A stretch of 64,000 nucleotides of DNA from Colletotrichum lupini (GCF_023278565.1 NC_064675.1:5642001-5706000); one strand, 5' to 3'. Positions 1 to 13,310 are shown, counted from the stretch's first letter. The notes: a model not told the origin generated them from the letters alone. A program made the numbers and translations.

Positions 1-392
1 GCCCCTGGAAAGTCGTGGAGTCCCCTGCACTTTCCCTGCAACGAAGCTCCTGGTCGACGATAAAGCTTCAGTGGGTCAAAGTACCCTCTTCCGCTGCCTG
101 CTAGTTGAAAGCACTTGATACCATAGACGTCGCTAACAGATGTCGTCTCTTATCGGACAAAGTACATGCGACCCCGTATCCAAGCTTTCCACAGCTCCAG
201 TAGCAACTCAATTGCACCTTCCCAACCCGTCCAAGCTGCCGTTGCTCCTACCTCGGACTCGCAATCAAAAGTTGTTCCGATCTGACAATTGAACTCGTTG
301 TAAATCGATGATGTGATGTCCCTCAGTTGCATAACTTGACCTCTGCCCCCAATTGTCAGTCACCATTGCTCGCGACATAGCACCGCGTTACA
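1..392. other. Upstream region of the amidohydrolase gene
   Basis: No coding region is supported here. It is the only upstream DNA visible for the gene starting at 393. The short open frames in it have no recognisable content. Confidence 0.5.
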
Positions 393-3300
393 ATGACACA
401 ACCACACATCCCCTCCAAGGAGGCGGACCTCTTCCGGGACTCTTTTCAGGTACCGCCCCCGTACGAGGCCGCCGCGTATCCCCGCATCCGGCCCCGCCGC
501 ACTCTCCTCCGAAACCTCATCTCGCCCCGCGTGCTCGTCTGCGTCTTCATCGGCGTCCTGCTCGCCTGGCACACCTTCCTCATTGAACGAGAGACTGTCA
601 TCCGCGATGCTGCGAGACATGCCTCTCCGTCGGCCCATCTGGCCCGCTTTGATGAGTCCTTGAAGTACTGCGCTGCTCTCAAGACGTTTCCAAAGAGCCC
701 CGAGCCAGAGACTCGCAAGTCCAACTCGAGATGGAACGCTGTCCGCGGCCAAGATAAGCCGGTAGTGCTGCGCAACATGACCTTCTTTGACGGCGAGTCC
801 ATTGCGCCCGAGCCAATGGATATCAAGTTTGAAAAGGGCTTGTTCACCGAGCTCGCAACAACGGCTTCCAAGTCCATCAGCTCTGACGGTGCCACCGAAC
901 ACGACTTACACGGCCGCTTCGTGACGCCTGGTCTGGTCGACATGCACTCCCATCATGCCGCGAGCCTGTGGCCGGCTCTGTCCGTCACTGAGGATGAGAA
1001 TGAAATGACAAAGACCTACGGCCCGCTCACCCCGATGCTGCGTATCCTCGACTCATTGAAGGCGTACGATGACGCTACTCGCATCATCATGTCCGGCGGC
1101 ATCACCACGTCACTCATTTTGCCCGGTTCCGCCAACATCATGGGCGGAGAGGGTACCGTGATCAAGAACGTCCTCAAGTCGGGAGAGTTGGGCGAGTACG
1201 TCGTTGAGGAGCTGTTGCTCGAGCGTGATATCCCCGTCGAGGAGCGCCATCGATACATGAAGCTGGCCTGCGGCGAGAACCCCAAGCGTGTCTATGGCCA
1301 CACCCGCATGGCCAACGCCTTCATCCTCCGCGAGCAGTTTGCCAAGGCCAAGGAGCACATGCAAAAACAGGACGAGTACTGCGAGAGCGTCGCCACTGTG
1401 TCGACCTTGTCTGATGAGGTCAAGGACCGCTTCGTCCGAGACTCTGGCAGCTTTCCCGCCGACCTCAAGCTCGAGTCCACCGTCGGCATGCTCCGCGGCC
1501 GAGTCTCCATGCAGAACCACTGCTACCTCCCCGAGGACTTTGAGACAATGCTCCGAGTCACTGGCGAGTACGGCGTCCGCGTCCGGGCCTTCCACCACGC
1601 CCTCGAGGCCTGGCAGGTTCCCGAGATGCTCAAGGCGTACGGCGAGTAGGTGGCCAAATCCTATCCGTGTGTGAACCATGCTAACCAGCGCAGAAACGTC
1701 ACCGTCGCTACCTTTGCCGAGTTCAGTCTGTACAAGTTCGAGGCCTATGCACCGAGCCTCTCTGCGGGCAAGATCCTCAACGAGCATGGCATCCCCGTAG
1801 CCTACAAGTCAGACCACACCGCGCCAGAGACGAACGCAAAGTACATCATGTTCCAAGCGGGCGTCGGCCACGCGTTCCACCTACCAGAAGAGAAGGCTCT
1901 GCAGTCAGTCACCTCTATTCCCGCCAAAGCCATCGACCTGGGCTACCGTGTTGGCTACGCTCGTCCGGGCTACGATGCGGATCTGGTTGTCTGGGATGCC
2001 CACCCGCTTTCTATCGGAGCGACTCCCCTGCAAGTTTACATTGACGGTAACCCCCAGCTGAAGCACCACATTGTTCAGGAGAGCATGGGCAAGGCCTTTA
2101 ATGAAGCATCGACCAAGGAGACCCTCCCCGTGAAGCCCAACATGCGAACGGAGCTGGAGCCGGAGAAGAGGGAAGCGTTCTGCAGCAAGACCGCTAAGTC
2201 AAAGTCCAGTTTCGTCATCAACGGTATCACGAGCACATTCCTGGAAAACCACCCTCAGGTGCCTACGGTCTTCCGCGACGTCAGCGGCGAGAACTTTACT
2301 CTCGTGATTAACAGCGGCAAGGTCGCCTGTCTCAGCTCGCCTGACAAATGCTCGTCGGCCATCGCCAAGGTGGCATCCAAGTCCGACGTCACCACCATCG
2401 ACCTGTCCAACGGCCACGTTCTGCCCGGATTGACGGCCCTCACAGCCTCCCTCGGCATAGTTGAGATTGCGACGGAGGATTCCACCGGAGACGGCTTTGC
2501 CGACCCGAAGAAGGATGGGAACGATCCAGAGAACCTCGACTACGCAAAGTACGGCGTCCAGCTGGAGGGCAAGGCCTTTGCCCGCGCGCGCCTCGGCGGC
2601 ATCACCCGCGCCATCACGCCGCCCCTTAGCGCCGAGGGCGGTGCTTTTGTCAACGGCGTCAGCGTCGGCATCCTCACGCGCACCGATCGTACGCTCCTCG
2701 ACGGCGGCGTCTTCCGGCCCGAGGTGGCGCTTCACGTTACCATTGACGATAAGGCAAAGGAGAGCGTGGGCACCATCAGCACCGCTGTCAAGAAGCTGCG
2801 CAAGATTCTCGCCGACGGCCAGGGGAAGCACAATGAGACGACCTTTGGCGAGGTTGCGTCAGGCAAGCTCCCGCTCGTGATCAATGCCAATAACCATGTG
2901 AGTCTGCATTCAGCATATCAAAAACGAAGCTAACAGGAGCAGTGGGACATTCAGCAAATCATCAACATCAAAAAGGACTTTCCCGACGTCAACATCGTTA
3001 TCCAAGGCGGTGCCGAAGCGCCCTTGGTGAGTACGCACACATGCTGCTGCAGTACAGGCCTAACGAAGATCTAGGTCGCCCTGGAGCTCGAAAAGTCCCA
3101 GATCCCGCTCATCCTCACCGAGACTCGTCCCGCGCCCTCCTCCTATAGACACCGCGATGCCGTCGTGGGCCCGCCCCTGACTCCGAGCGTCGCCCGCATC
3201 CTCAGCGAGGCGGGCGTCTACTTTGCAGTCGCCATCGTCACGGACAGTGAGTCGCATAATGTTTGCTGCGATATGTGTCTACAGAAAGAGCTAACAAATG

Positions 3301-3568
3301 GCCAGTCATGCCCGCAGACTACCGCCTCCACGACCTCGCCCTCGAAGCCGCGTGGGCCGCCAAGTACGCCAACCTCGGCGACAAGGAAGCCATTCGCCTC
3401 GTGTCCGGCAATGTCGAGGACATTCTCGGCCTGCCCAAGAGCAGCGACATTGTTGTGTGGGAGGGCAGCCCGCTCGAGTTTGGCGGTACCGTCGCCCTCA
3501 GCTTCGAGGTGGACCAGAATGGCGACCTCGAGGTTGCCGCTTGCTGGCCGCACGAGGATGACCGATAG
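393..3568 (+). CDS. Membrane-anchored amidohydrolase-family protein (5 exons)
   Basis: Exons 393-1645, 1694-2897, 2943-3026, 3075-3246 and 3306-3568 join in frame to about 991 aa. All four introns are 45-59 bp with GT/AG ends. A single hydrophobic segment near residues 47-64, after an Arg-rich stretch, suggests a type II membrane anchor with the enzyme outside the cytosol. The catalytic part opens with VDMHSHH (185-187 give the HxH metal ligands) and continues with a FHHA segment near 400 and a typical amidohydrolase ending motif (GYDADLVVWD) in exon 2. A second such motif (SSDIVVWEGSPL) lies in the last exon, suggesting an internally duplicated or composite amidohydrolase fold. Known relatives include imidazolonepropionase-like and CE9-type deacetylases; the substrate is not readable here. 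The first in-frame ATG was taken as start. Confidence 0.88.
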
Positions 3569-6500
3569 AGAGGGGTATGACGATGCCGTCTGCCGATGAG
3601 TAGAGAGGCACCGTCCCGGTGGAGGGTCGGGTTGGATCAATCGCTGAATCTGTCTCGGGTTGGGTGCTCATATGGCTGCGCAAAGTGTGCAGCTGATATA
3701 GTGGCGGATGTTTCTTTCCACACGATGTGCTTCAGGACGAAATGTATATCTAGATAGTGTACAACAAAGCACATTCACAGCTTGCTAGGTCGTCGAGTGA
3801 GGGGCAGCGTCACGCATATACAAGCTATGCGAAGGGCCATGTTACATAGCTCGGTTTGTGCCATGTGAGGTTGTCAGACGTATACTATGCGGCACATCTA
3901 GAGTCTGTCACCGTTGCCACAACTATCCGGAGGCCAAAGCCACAGTGTCACGGGCCAGAACATGACAGAGCCGTCTCTGCCAAACGATTCGTTCCCGGAC
4001 CAAGACACTCTCGAGGGACACAACAACTCAAGACTTCAACCTGCAACCTAGACGGATAAAGTCTTGCGTCGGGACAACCTTTCCCGCCAAACTGGGCAAC
4101 ACTAATACCTGCGCAACACCTCCGAGGCCTTACGCAACTACCCGTTGATACCAGTAATCCCCGCGGGACCGTGACTGCCAGCCCTAGCCCGGACGCAAGC
4201 CCTTATCAACGGAGGCCGGGAACGCGGCACATGGCCAAACAGGCGCGCACGCACGAGCTTACTCGCAAGATGCGCCCAGGGGGAAGGGATTGCCAAGGGA
4301 GGTAAACAATGGAGCTAGGCGATTGATGGTGACGTGCTAGTGAGGCCGCACACGCAGGGACGGGAGCAGATTGATTTCACAAAGGGGCGTCGGGCTCGGA
4401 TGGCGATTTGAGAGAAATCCCTCACAAGAGGTTTGGACACGGGACGGGTGTAATTCCGTCATCGTCCCGGGGAGCAGCAAGCCACGTTGATCTTTTCGGC
4501 TGTGCTTGCCTGAGAGCTTGGGTTAGTAATGGAGAGGCGACACTTTGCCAGAGATGAGATGGCACCGTCTGGCCTTGGTACGGCTCGGGATGGTGCGGCG
4601 CCGTCGATCTGTCCCTGCGGTGCAGACGGGGACAGACTGACATTTTGGCTAGCAAGGACCATCGCAACTTCCAATAGGAATAAGAAAGCTCAGAGTGCAT
4701 GACAAACTGCCGGTCGCCGAGAGGTGCGTTGCAAATTGCGACTAGAACGCACAATAGATAAGCTCGCTAAGCATGTCCGTGTTAATGGCGCGCAGAAATG
4801 CCAGTGATGGCCTCGCTGCCTTGAATGCTTTGTAGCCACGGCGTCGAGAGACAATTTGTTTCATCCTCAATCTGCCCAGTAGCGGCTTCTGGCTCACGTT
4901 TGCCGATTGTCTAATTGAGCGGACCACCATTGGAGACCGGGCGTTTTGGAAGCGCGCGCCAGCCGATTTCCCGCCAGACGGCGGCTCAGGGGGGACTCCC
5001 AGGACGCAAAGGGAGAGAGCCCCTCTGCCCAGGAAAGAGAGCTTGTTGCTATATGGGCTATTATGTCAAGAGAATTCGTATCGCCAGGCGCGACCGTCAG
5101 TCATCTCGCCTGTTTCCTTGGGACTTACTCGCAACCTGGTTTTCCACCTCTTGGCACTTTGAGACCCCGACGAGAGCCACCGTGGCGCGGTACCACCCCA
5201 TGCAAACGTTGTGAACCCAGGGCTGGTCAACTTGGTAGGAAGCGGGCATCGTTCAATTTGGAGACGAAGAGAGGCGGTGTTGACGACGGTGGATTTGTCG
5301 GTGAGCCCTTGCCCAGACAAGGCCGTTGTTATTCCAAGATACATCGGCGATACTGCTCGAAGAAAATTGAGTATGTCTCTGATCCAACTGTTTCCGGGGC
5401 TGGCTGAAGACAACCTGGCGCGTGTCGAAGTGAGACTGTTGCAATTCAAGACAGAAGACCAAAAGAGGAATCTTTGTGTGGAATTATCCCGCGCGTGCGC
5501 ACAAAAAGAAGCCTTCGGAACGGCGATGTTTCGTCATTCCGGTAAAGCCTCTTGAAGCCAAAAGCTACAGCTGGATTCTCGCCCGGTCGGAGACGCATCA
5601 CGCAGTTCCCAGCCACTCCAAGAACCACCAGTGAGGTGTCATGTGTGTTCTCGGGGGACTATAGATGCAATGCGCGAAGTGGTGGTGGTGCATACTGCAC
5701 ATCGGAACAGCCCTCAAGCAGGTTGCCGGAGACATGAATTTTGGCATTATTCTAGCGCTGGTCGACTCCAGCCATGCGAAATTTTCGTCGCAGTTGAGTG
5801 CCGGTGTGATGGTCAGGGACTGATGCCAGGTTGCAGCCGGAGGCAGCAGTCAATCTCCCCGCAGGAGCGCCGCCGACTCGGGAGGACATGATTTGCCGGG
5901 CAGTCCGTGATTGTTTTCTCGAACACACGGGTTAACATGGGATGAGCGCCAGGATCAGGCGTTTCGAAACCCCACCAGCCGCTGACCCAGTCGACACCTC
6001 CAGATTACTACGTATAGAGTCCAGAGCTCGTGGGCAGGCCTGTGATCTGTCATGGCCGATCCCCAGCCTTTGGGGGTATCGACAGAGGTCTGGACTCTGC
6101 TAGACCGATTGTGTCACAACTTTCTTGGACCGGATGGAACCGAGGGATTGGAATGGCGAGCGACTATTAGATCGCCTTCATTCTCGCTGGAGGATGAATG
6201 GCATTGTTCGGTGGTTTGAGCCTGGGAATTGTGCCCCAATCGAGCGTCGCGCGACCAGAACAGACGTTTTGCGAGGGATGGAGGTGGGGAACGACGAGTT
6301 GGATGCATAAGTTATGCAGCTAGAAAACTCTTTTGCCCGGCCAAGGCCAAGGCCAAGGAAGCCAGAGTCAAGACAACGGAGAGAGACATGGCCATTCCGT
6401 CGGGAGGCAAGAAAGGGATTGTTCGAAGGGTGATGCAGTTGGAAGAATGACCCCGAGATTCCCGAATGACAGGTTTGATGTCTCGCAGGTGATGTTGCTG

Positions 6501-8129
6501 AAGCTCGATGCGGTTGGAACTGTGTTCACTCTTTCCAGCCTTTCGAAAAAAGTCTCAAGTGCCGACTCAGATGTGGTTTCCTATCTTGTCCGTCTCCAAC
6601 TTCCTGCCCGTTGCTTCTTGGGAAAAAGTCTCAAACCCTGCAATTTGGAAAGGGCGAGCCCCTGCGCAAGTGGGATAAACATCTGGATAACGCTTGCCCG
6701 AATAGGGTTAGCGGGAAAGAAGGTAAACCGCAAACCTTCTGTTGTCCCTTCCCAAAGACATCGAGGCAGCAACGACAGACGGGACGTTGCGAGGTTTTGT
6801 GGAAGGCGCTGCCAATATCTGTTTCTTGTGTCCTCTGGCAGCATTCCCGAATCATCGGCAGCGTGCATTGCTTATTCAAGTCCATGGCAATGTGCACCGT
6901 CATCAACACCTCACGACATGCACGACGGACCAAGAGCTTGCAAGAGGCAGACACTTGACAGGCTGCCAGGACGTCATGGGCCGGATCATGGACGACGCCC
7001 TTTGCCCCTGAAATATAGCATCGACCCGTGTGTGTGCCAACCGCCACCAAGCCCTGAGCGTCGATAGTCGCTGGAGCCTGGTGGTGCTGGCAGCTATGTG
7101 TTTCCAAACGGGCGGACGCCTCTGATCCGCCAAATCAAACTTTTGCAGCGCCACAAACGGGCACTTGAAGCCCTTTGCCCAGGAGGCCGGCTGGCAGTTG
7201 GGTATCCTCTTCCGTGGTGTGGTCTCGGTGAAAGCTGACTGGACGCCACGTCGCGCGGCACAAACGCTAGCGAGAGAAGAAGCCCAGAAACCAGGGGCGA
7301 GTCAGCGTGCCTTTCTTCGTGCTAAGAACAGCTCCGGCGTCACACTGAGCGACAATTGACCTCGGGCCTGCACAATTTTGGCAGATGGACATCACATTCA
7401 GCCAATGGGAAGTCGGCCACGCTTATGCACCATGCAGGAACCAGCCGTGCAGCACACCATCTCAACTTTTGTGCACTCCCGTCTCCTACCCAGTGCGTGA
7501 GTGCAGACATCAGATGAGCGGGGGTCCAAGGGGTCGTCAGCTTGCCGCCGTTTCGTTTCTTCTCAGCTTTTTGTAGTGCTGTAATGTACTCTGGGCGATT
7601 CGTCTGGGCTCTTGTCTGTTCTTTTTCCCTTTAGAAATAATGCGGACAATTCCTTGGTTGTGTCGAACATGTACTCGAAAATAGCAGCCTGGAGGTTACC
7701 AGAAATTAAGCATGTCCCTGTCCATCCCATCTCTCGAGTACATGGCTTGGGCATACATCTTAACACAAGGTACTTTCATCTTGATTCTGACTGCCACGTT
7801 GTCGAGGTGCGACCCTCCTCACCACGCTCAACCTACCTTATGTACATTTACTGCTATCGCCCTGTGCTCGGGTACTTCATCGCCAGATGGCACTACCACG
7901 AACACTCCATGGCGTCACGGCTGAGCGTCCCTGGCCACCCTGCTAGTGCCTTCCTACCACCCGGGCCCCCTTCCCAGATCCAAGGTACCTCGCCGTAGCC
8001 TGCCAACTGCCACTCACGGTGTGCCCCCCGTCCCGCCCGGGTCTAGGTCCCAGCTGCCGTCCGATGAATATATTACTTCCCACTTCTTCCATCCTCCACC
8101 GTGGATCTACACCCCGACCTCACCTTCTC
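3569..8129. other. Gene-free interval of about 4.6 kb
   Basis: No open frame here has codon pattern, motifs or splice structure that I would support as a gene. The longest (about 244 codons on +, 6333-7067) is overlapped by similar-length frames on the other strand and looks fortuitous. A GGCCAA triple repeat lies near 6339-6358. The interval is probably 3' flank of the amidohydrolase plus a long upstream region of the DUF1996 gene. Confidence 0.5.
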
Positions 8130-8445
8130 CATTCCACCACTTTTCCCTGTCGACACTTGCTGGGCATTTTATTCTCTCCTTTCATCATTCCTTTTCAACC
8201 CACAAAACGCTACAGCTTGCTGAGCACGTCCTCTCATTACAACTTCTAGACAGCCCTCTTTGACCTGTCTCATTCCACTCACTCACCACTTTCGTCACTC
8301 ACCGAGTCGCGATATACACCCTTCACTTCACCAGGTGCTCCGGTATCAGCACCCATACAGTCCCTACTCAACCAGCAAGAGTCCCAGCGACCACTTTGAT
8401 ACCCGTCTCATACCGCACAATCACCCAACCGTACGATCAACCACC
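8130..8445 (+). promoter_or_regulatory. Pyrimidine-rich leader/promoter of the DUF1996 gene
   Basis: About 300 bp directly before the ATG at 8446 are strongly C/T biased on the + strand, with repeated CACT/CTCAC words and ending in ACCACC before ATG. Such CT-rich tracts are common around transcription starts of highly expressed fungal genes. Direction agrees with the downstream gene. The transcription start itself is not visible. Confidence 0.5.
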
Positions 8446-10098
8446 ATGAAGTTCTCCGCTGCCACTACTTTGGCTGCCCTTCTGGGCGCCGCCTCGGCCG
8501 GCTCCAAGTCCGATGACAGAACCTTTGCCGTCCTCCGCTTCAACAACAAGCAGCTCGTCAAGACCCGTGTTGATCCCATCATCAACCCCGGAAAGCCCGC
8601 GACCCACGTTCACGGCGTCATGGGAGGAAGCAACTTTGGCATGTCGGCCACTGGCGAGACTCTATCCCAGTCCAAGTGCACCAACGCCATGATCAACGGC
8701 GACAACAGCGCCTACTGGTTCCCGTCTCTTTACTTCCAGGACCCCAAGACCAAGGAGTTTGAGGCTGTCGATGTTTTCTATGTCAACGTCTACTACTTGT
8801 GAGTATAGCTGTCTTCTGGGCTAAATCCTCTATTAACACCGCCCAGCTTCGATGGCACCGATGATGAGATCAAGGCCTTCCCCAAGGGCCTGCAGATCTT
8901 TAGCGGTAATTCCTCCGCTCGCGTTGCCCCGTCGTCTGGAGGCAAGGAGAACCTCGAGCCGGCGGACGGCTCCATCCAGCCTGTTCAGTGGACTTGCCCC
9001 AGATCCAACTACAACCCGCCATCGTACCCTGCCAACTCTGACGGCACTACCGCCGGCATCGTCGATCCCAACAATGACGGCTCCGGAGTCGGCTTCCCCG
9101 ACCAGAACTGCGACGGCTACGCTTCTCCCCTCCGTGCCGATGTCCACATGCCTTCCTGCTACAACCCCAACGCTGCCCTGACCGACTACGAGAGCATGGC
9201 CTGGCCCTCGAACAAGGGTGCGTCGAACAGCCGCCGCAAGAACTGCCCTGCCGGATGGATCCACGTTCCTCACATGTTCTTCGAGGTCTACTGGGACACT
9301 CCCAAGTTTGCCAGCCGCTGGACTCCCGGCCAGGGCTCGCAGCCCTTTGTCCTCTCCAACGGTGATGCCACTGGTTACAGTCTCCACGCCGACTTCATCG
9401 CTGCTTGGGATGAGACCGTTCTCCAGCAAATCATTGACAACTGCAACGCCGGCTCTTCTGGTATGGACAAGTGCCCTGGTCTCCTCAAGGGCCTAAACAC
9501 CAACAAGGACTGCACAACCTCCTCTCCCGTTGACGAAGTTGTCGATGGTCTCATGAGCAAGCTTCCCGGCAACAACCTCCTCACCTCCTTCGGTGCTGTC
9601 GTCAGCGGTGGCAGCAGCAGCGGCAGCAGCAGCGGCAGCGGTAGCGGCAGCGGTAGCGGCAGTGGTTCTGTTGCCAACCCTTCTGGTTCCTCTGCCTCGT
9701 CTGCGGCGACGGCTGCTTCTGCAAAGCCCTCCGCCGTCCAGCCTTCTGCCAGCAAGCCCGTCACCTCTGGCTACGTCAGCCAGGAGGAAGTCCCCAAGAC
9801 ATCCGCCGTGGTTTCTTCCGAGCTTCCCATTCAGGTCGCCCCTGAGAAGGCCAGCACCAAGGCTGCTGAGACGTCTGCCGCTGCCGCCGTCCCTACCACC
9901 AACGCAGTCGCGCCCAAGCCCTCGGCATCTGGGTGCTCCCGCAAGACCAGGACCGTCTACAAGACCGTCACCGTCACCTCTCCCGCAGAGGAGTCCAAGG
10001 CCGCTGCGACCCCCGCCGGCTCTACCGACAACTACAAGGCCCGTCGCCACGTCCACGAACACGAGCACCTCCACCGCCACCGCAGCAACCGCAAGTAA
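8446..10098 (+). CDS. Secreted DUF1996-domain protein with Ser/Gly linker and His-rich tail
   Basis: Exons 8446-8798 and 8847-10098 give about 534 aa; the intron is 48 bp (GTGAGT...CAG). Start chosen at 8446 because it follows ACCACC and begins a clean signal peptide (MKFSAATTLAALLGAASA). The body (about residues 40-330) is the DUF1996 domain: HVHGVMGGSNF near the N-terminus, many cysteines, and the CPAGWIHVPHM and YSLHADF segments. The C-terminal 200 residues are low complexity: a GS-repeat linker coded by GGCAGC repeats at 9603-9665, Ala/Ser/Thr-rich stretches likely to be O-glycosylated, then a short basic, His-rich end (RRHVHEHEHLHRHRSNRK). It is probably extracellular or wall associated. 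The family has no firmly established activity. Confidence 0.9.
9603..9665 (+). repeat. GGCAGC microsatellite coding for Gly-Ser repeats
   Basis: Near-perfect hexamer/trinucleotide repeat (GGCAGC, AGCAGC, GGTAGC) inside the DUF1996 gene. It codes for alternating Gly-Ser, so length change by 3 or 6 nt would keep the frame and alter linker length. Confidence 0.85.
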
Positions 10099-10930
10099 GC
10101 GGCTTGTCCATCGAACCTATGCGCGCCGCCAGCGTTTTGGTTGCGCTTGTATCAAACTTTTCTTCGTTAGACATTCTAGGGCCGTGGCTGGGATGGGAGT
10201 TTGAGACGTTGTTTTGTTTGGACACTGGGACTCGGCGGGGCTGTTTGGAAAAGCATCCCCATTTTCATGCGCGAGCATTCGCGCCAATTTCTTCTTTTTT
10301 TTGACGATGATGATGATCAGTTACATACACACCTTTGAACCGGGGGAAAGCAAAGCTTGGGGAACACGAGCAAGCTCAAGGGCAACTGGATTCCGCTTCT
10401 TGTTTGTACCTTGGAACACATACATTTCGATTCTTACATGGGTCTCTGCAGACGAGGCACCGCATTTGGGAAGGGGTTTTGAGAGGTGGTTATTTGCTTG
10501 GTAGTCAGATAGACAATTGAGCCAACCATGTTACCACCACTGACAAGTAAGCCGTGTGAGAGGTGTAAGGCCCACCAAATTGGCGCCTGGACGTCAAATT
10601 AAGGTTATTTCGTCCACGCGAAACAAGTCCACCTCATTCAATTGCGTTGCCAAACTCATGATCCAGATGCCGACTCAAAAGTTAATTTAACAAGTCGCAG
10701 TGACCATTTCTCAGCGAAGCAAGGGACACATCGAGACAGGTGCGTGTGTGACAGTCTCAATTGGCCAAGCAATCAACACGCCCGTCCACTGCCGCCGGTC
10801 CCCACAAATTCTCCGAGCCAGCGATGCCCACTGTAGAAATTTCTCTTCACCTCATCCGCCGATACCCCACAGCCGCACACCGAGACACGGCTGCGGTGAC
10901 CAACGTCAATATACACGGACAGCCGGCACT
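10099..10930. other. Intergenic region between the DUF1996 and methyltransferase genes
   Basis: Tandem + strand genes flank this stretch. It should hold the 3' UTR of the DUF1996 gene and the promoter of the methyltransferase. No further gene or clear element was found. Confidence 0.5.
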
Positions 10931-12696
10931 ATGTCGCTATATCACGAGGCTGCCGACATTCTTTCGGCGAGCTCCGACCACGGCGGCAGCTTAAAGAGTC
11001 GCGTCTTTGGCAAAAAAGGTCTCAAGTCGCCGCCAGCGCAGGTCTACGCCCTCGCACTGGAGACGTGCAAGTGGAGTGCCATCTTGAAGGAGGTCATCGA
11101 GGCGGCGGACATTCTGCGCCATGAGCGCAAGGTGAGTCTGCTGCATCGTCAAGTCGTTGACTGTCGCTGACTCTGCAGCTTACACCTTTGCTGGCGCTAC
11201 TGCTGGTGCACGACTTCCTCCTGGCCAAGAAGGGTATCGCGCTGCCCCAGTCTCACGGTCTCAGGACAACCATTGAGCGGCACAAGGCGAGATTAACCTC
11301 TGAGCTCACGCGCGCCCGCCTGAGGAGGAAGGTGTCGTCGTTGGAACTGCTGCGGGCTGACGTCAACGCCAACGCGGACCCTGAAGGAAGACACCCTCGA
11401 TGGATCAGGGTGAACGTGCTCAAGAGTACTGTGGAGGACCAGCTTGAGACCACTTTCAAGGGGTACGAGAGAGCGCTTTCCATCGAGGCCGTGACGCAGG
11501 CAACGGGAAAAGCCATCTTTATCGATACTCACATCCCCTACCTCCTCGCGGCATCGCCTGGAACGGATGTGACCAAGACGCAGGCTTATCTCAAGGGCGA
11601 GATCATTCTTCAGGACAAGGCGTCCTGCTTTCCAGCATACCTTCTGGACCCGCACTCGGAAGACGGCGACGTTATCGATTCGTGTGCGGCGCCGGGGAAT
11701 AAGACAACGCATCTCGCAGCGATTGTCAAGTCGCATGAACCGGAGCAGGGAGCCCAGAAACAGACCATCTTTGCGTTCGAGAGGGACTCCAAGAGGGCCC
11801 AGACGCTGGAGAAGATGGTCAGGATTGCTGGCAGTCGAGGCATGACCAAGATTGGTCCTGGTCAGGACTTTTTAGACGTTGACCCCACGTCTGACACATA
11901 CAAAGATGTCGGAGCCCTGCTGCTGGACCCCAGCTGCTCTGGCAGCGGTATCGTAGGGCGTGATTCGATGCCAGAACTGCATCTCCCGGAAGTCTCTGGC
12001 CCGCCTGGATCCAAGAACACAAAGGGAAAGCCGTCCAAACAGGACGACCGCAAGCGCAAGCGGGACGAAAAGGAGGAGCCCGGTGCGGTGATGGTCGATG
12101 ATGACGGCAACACGGTCGAGGTTCAGTCGGAGCAGGAGCTGCAAAAGCGTCTGGACGCGTTAGCCGGCTTCCAACTGACGCTTCTGCTTCACGCCATGAC
12201 GTTTCCCGGTGCCAAGAAGATCACCTACTCCACCTGCTCGATACACGCAGAGGAGAATGAGGGCGTGGTGATCAAGGCCCTCGCGTCAAAGGTTGCGAAA
12301 GAGCGTGGCTGGACGATCCTACCGAGGCAGAAGCAGGTCCGCGGTATGCGGGAGTGGCCCGTCCGTGGACTGCCCGAGGCGGCTGGAGGTGATGAGACTG
12401 TAGCGGAAGCGTGTATTCGTACGTACAAGGGCGACGGTCACGGCGTAATGGGATTCTTCGTTGCTGCGTTTGCGAGAGAGGAGACGGTCGACGGGGATGG
12501 ACCGTACTTGAGAGACGACGAAGGACGGATCGTGAGGGATATGGCTGGGATGCCGGTGCTCAAGAGCACAGGGAAGCCTGTGGTACTGGAGACGGCGAAT
12601 GTGAGCACGCCCGAGCAGGAGAATTCAAGTGAAGAGGAGAGTGAGGACGCAAGCGATGAAGGCAGCGGCGAGGACGAGTGGAACGGGTTTGACTAG
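10931..12696 (+). CDS. rRNA (cytosine-C5) methyltransferase, Rcm1/NSUN5 type
   Basis: Exons 10931-11131 and 11179-12696 join to about 572 aa; the intron is 47 bp. This is a RsmB/NOP2-class SAM-dependent methyltransferase. SAM-binding motif I is DSCAAPGNKT (about 233-242), motif IV is LLDPSCSGSG with Cys near 320, and motif VI is TYSTCSIHAEENE with Cys near 420, so both catalytic-cycle cysteines are present. Between motif IV and VI lies a Lys/Arg/Asp-rich insert (about 340-390), and the C-terminus is acidic. The arrangement fits yeast Rcm1, which methylates a single C in 25S rRNA, and human NSUN5. It probably acts in the nucleolus during large-subunit assembly. Confidence 0.93.
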
Positions 12697-13310
12697 GTCG
12701 GCTCTATGGAAGAGAGGTGGTGCTTGTAATAGGATAATCTATCAGTCTACTCGGGCTCTCCTTCGTATCTGCCACGACGTGTGTACTTTGACCTGCTCCT
12801 TCCTCCTCGAGGAACAACATCTATCTCCAGGAAAGCGGGTCCTCAGCCCTTCCCGGCAACACTTTTGCCTCGAGCCTTCCTTCCCTGCTCCGTCTTTCCA
12901 ACTTGCGTGCCTTATGTTTCTCTCAGCCTCGGTAGATTTGCCCTCCTCTCGTAGGTGCACCGGGCTACACTTGGTGACCGCTTTCACATTGTTATGAATA
13001 TCGTCATTTCCGCTTTGTCATGCATGCGGCAGAGACCGAACGACAAAGGGAACAAGGGCAGGAATGTTGAGTCACCGTTGATTGTTGTATATTGAGAATG
13101 GCGTTTGGATCGGGATTTTCTTCATAACTGATAATAGAAAAAGTACTGTAGAGTCGTGGTTCCCTGCAATGTGACCTTGAACAAGCCTGGACCTTGTCCA
13201 GGAGTCAATCCCTGTCGCCCATCAGACAGGGGTAACCGACGACATCCCACCCTTTCTATTCCATCAATCTCTTCCTCTCATCCTTCCAAAAACCACCAAG
13301 GAAAGAGAAA
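12697..13310. other. Intergenic region, no gene seen
   Basis: Between two + strand genes. The last 60 bp before 13311 are pyrimidine rich (CTTTCTATTCC..., CCTTCC), consistent with a leader for the PDI-like gene. Confidence 0.5.

Noticed and set aside
6333..7067. Open frame of about 244 codons on the plus strand
   Set aside because: Composition is not gene-like, and it is opposed by frames of similar size on the other strand.
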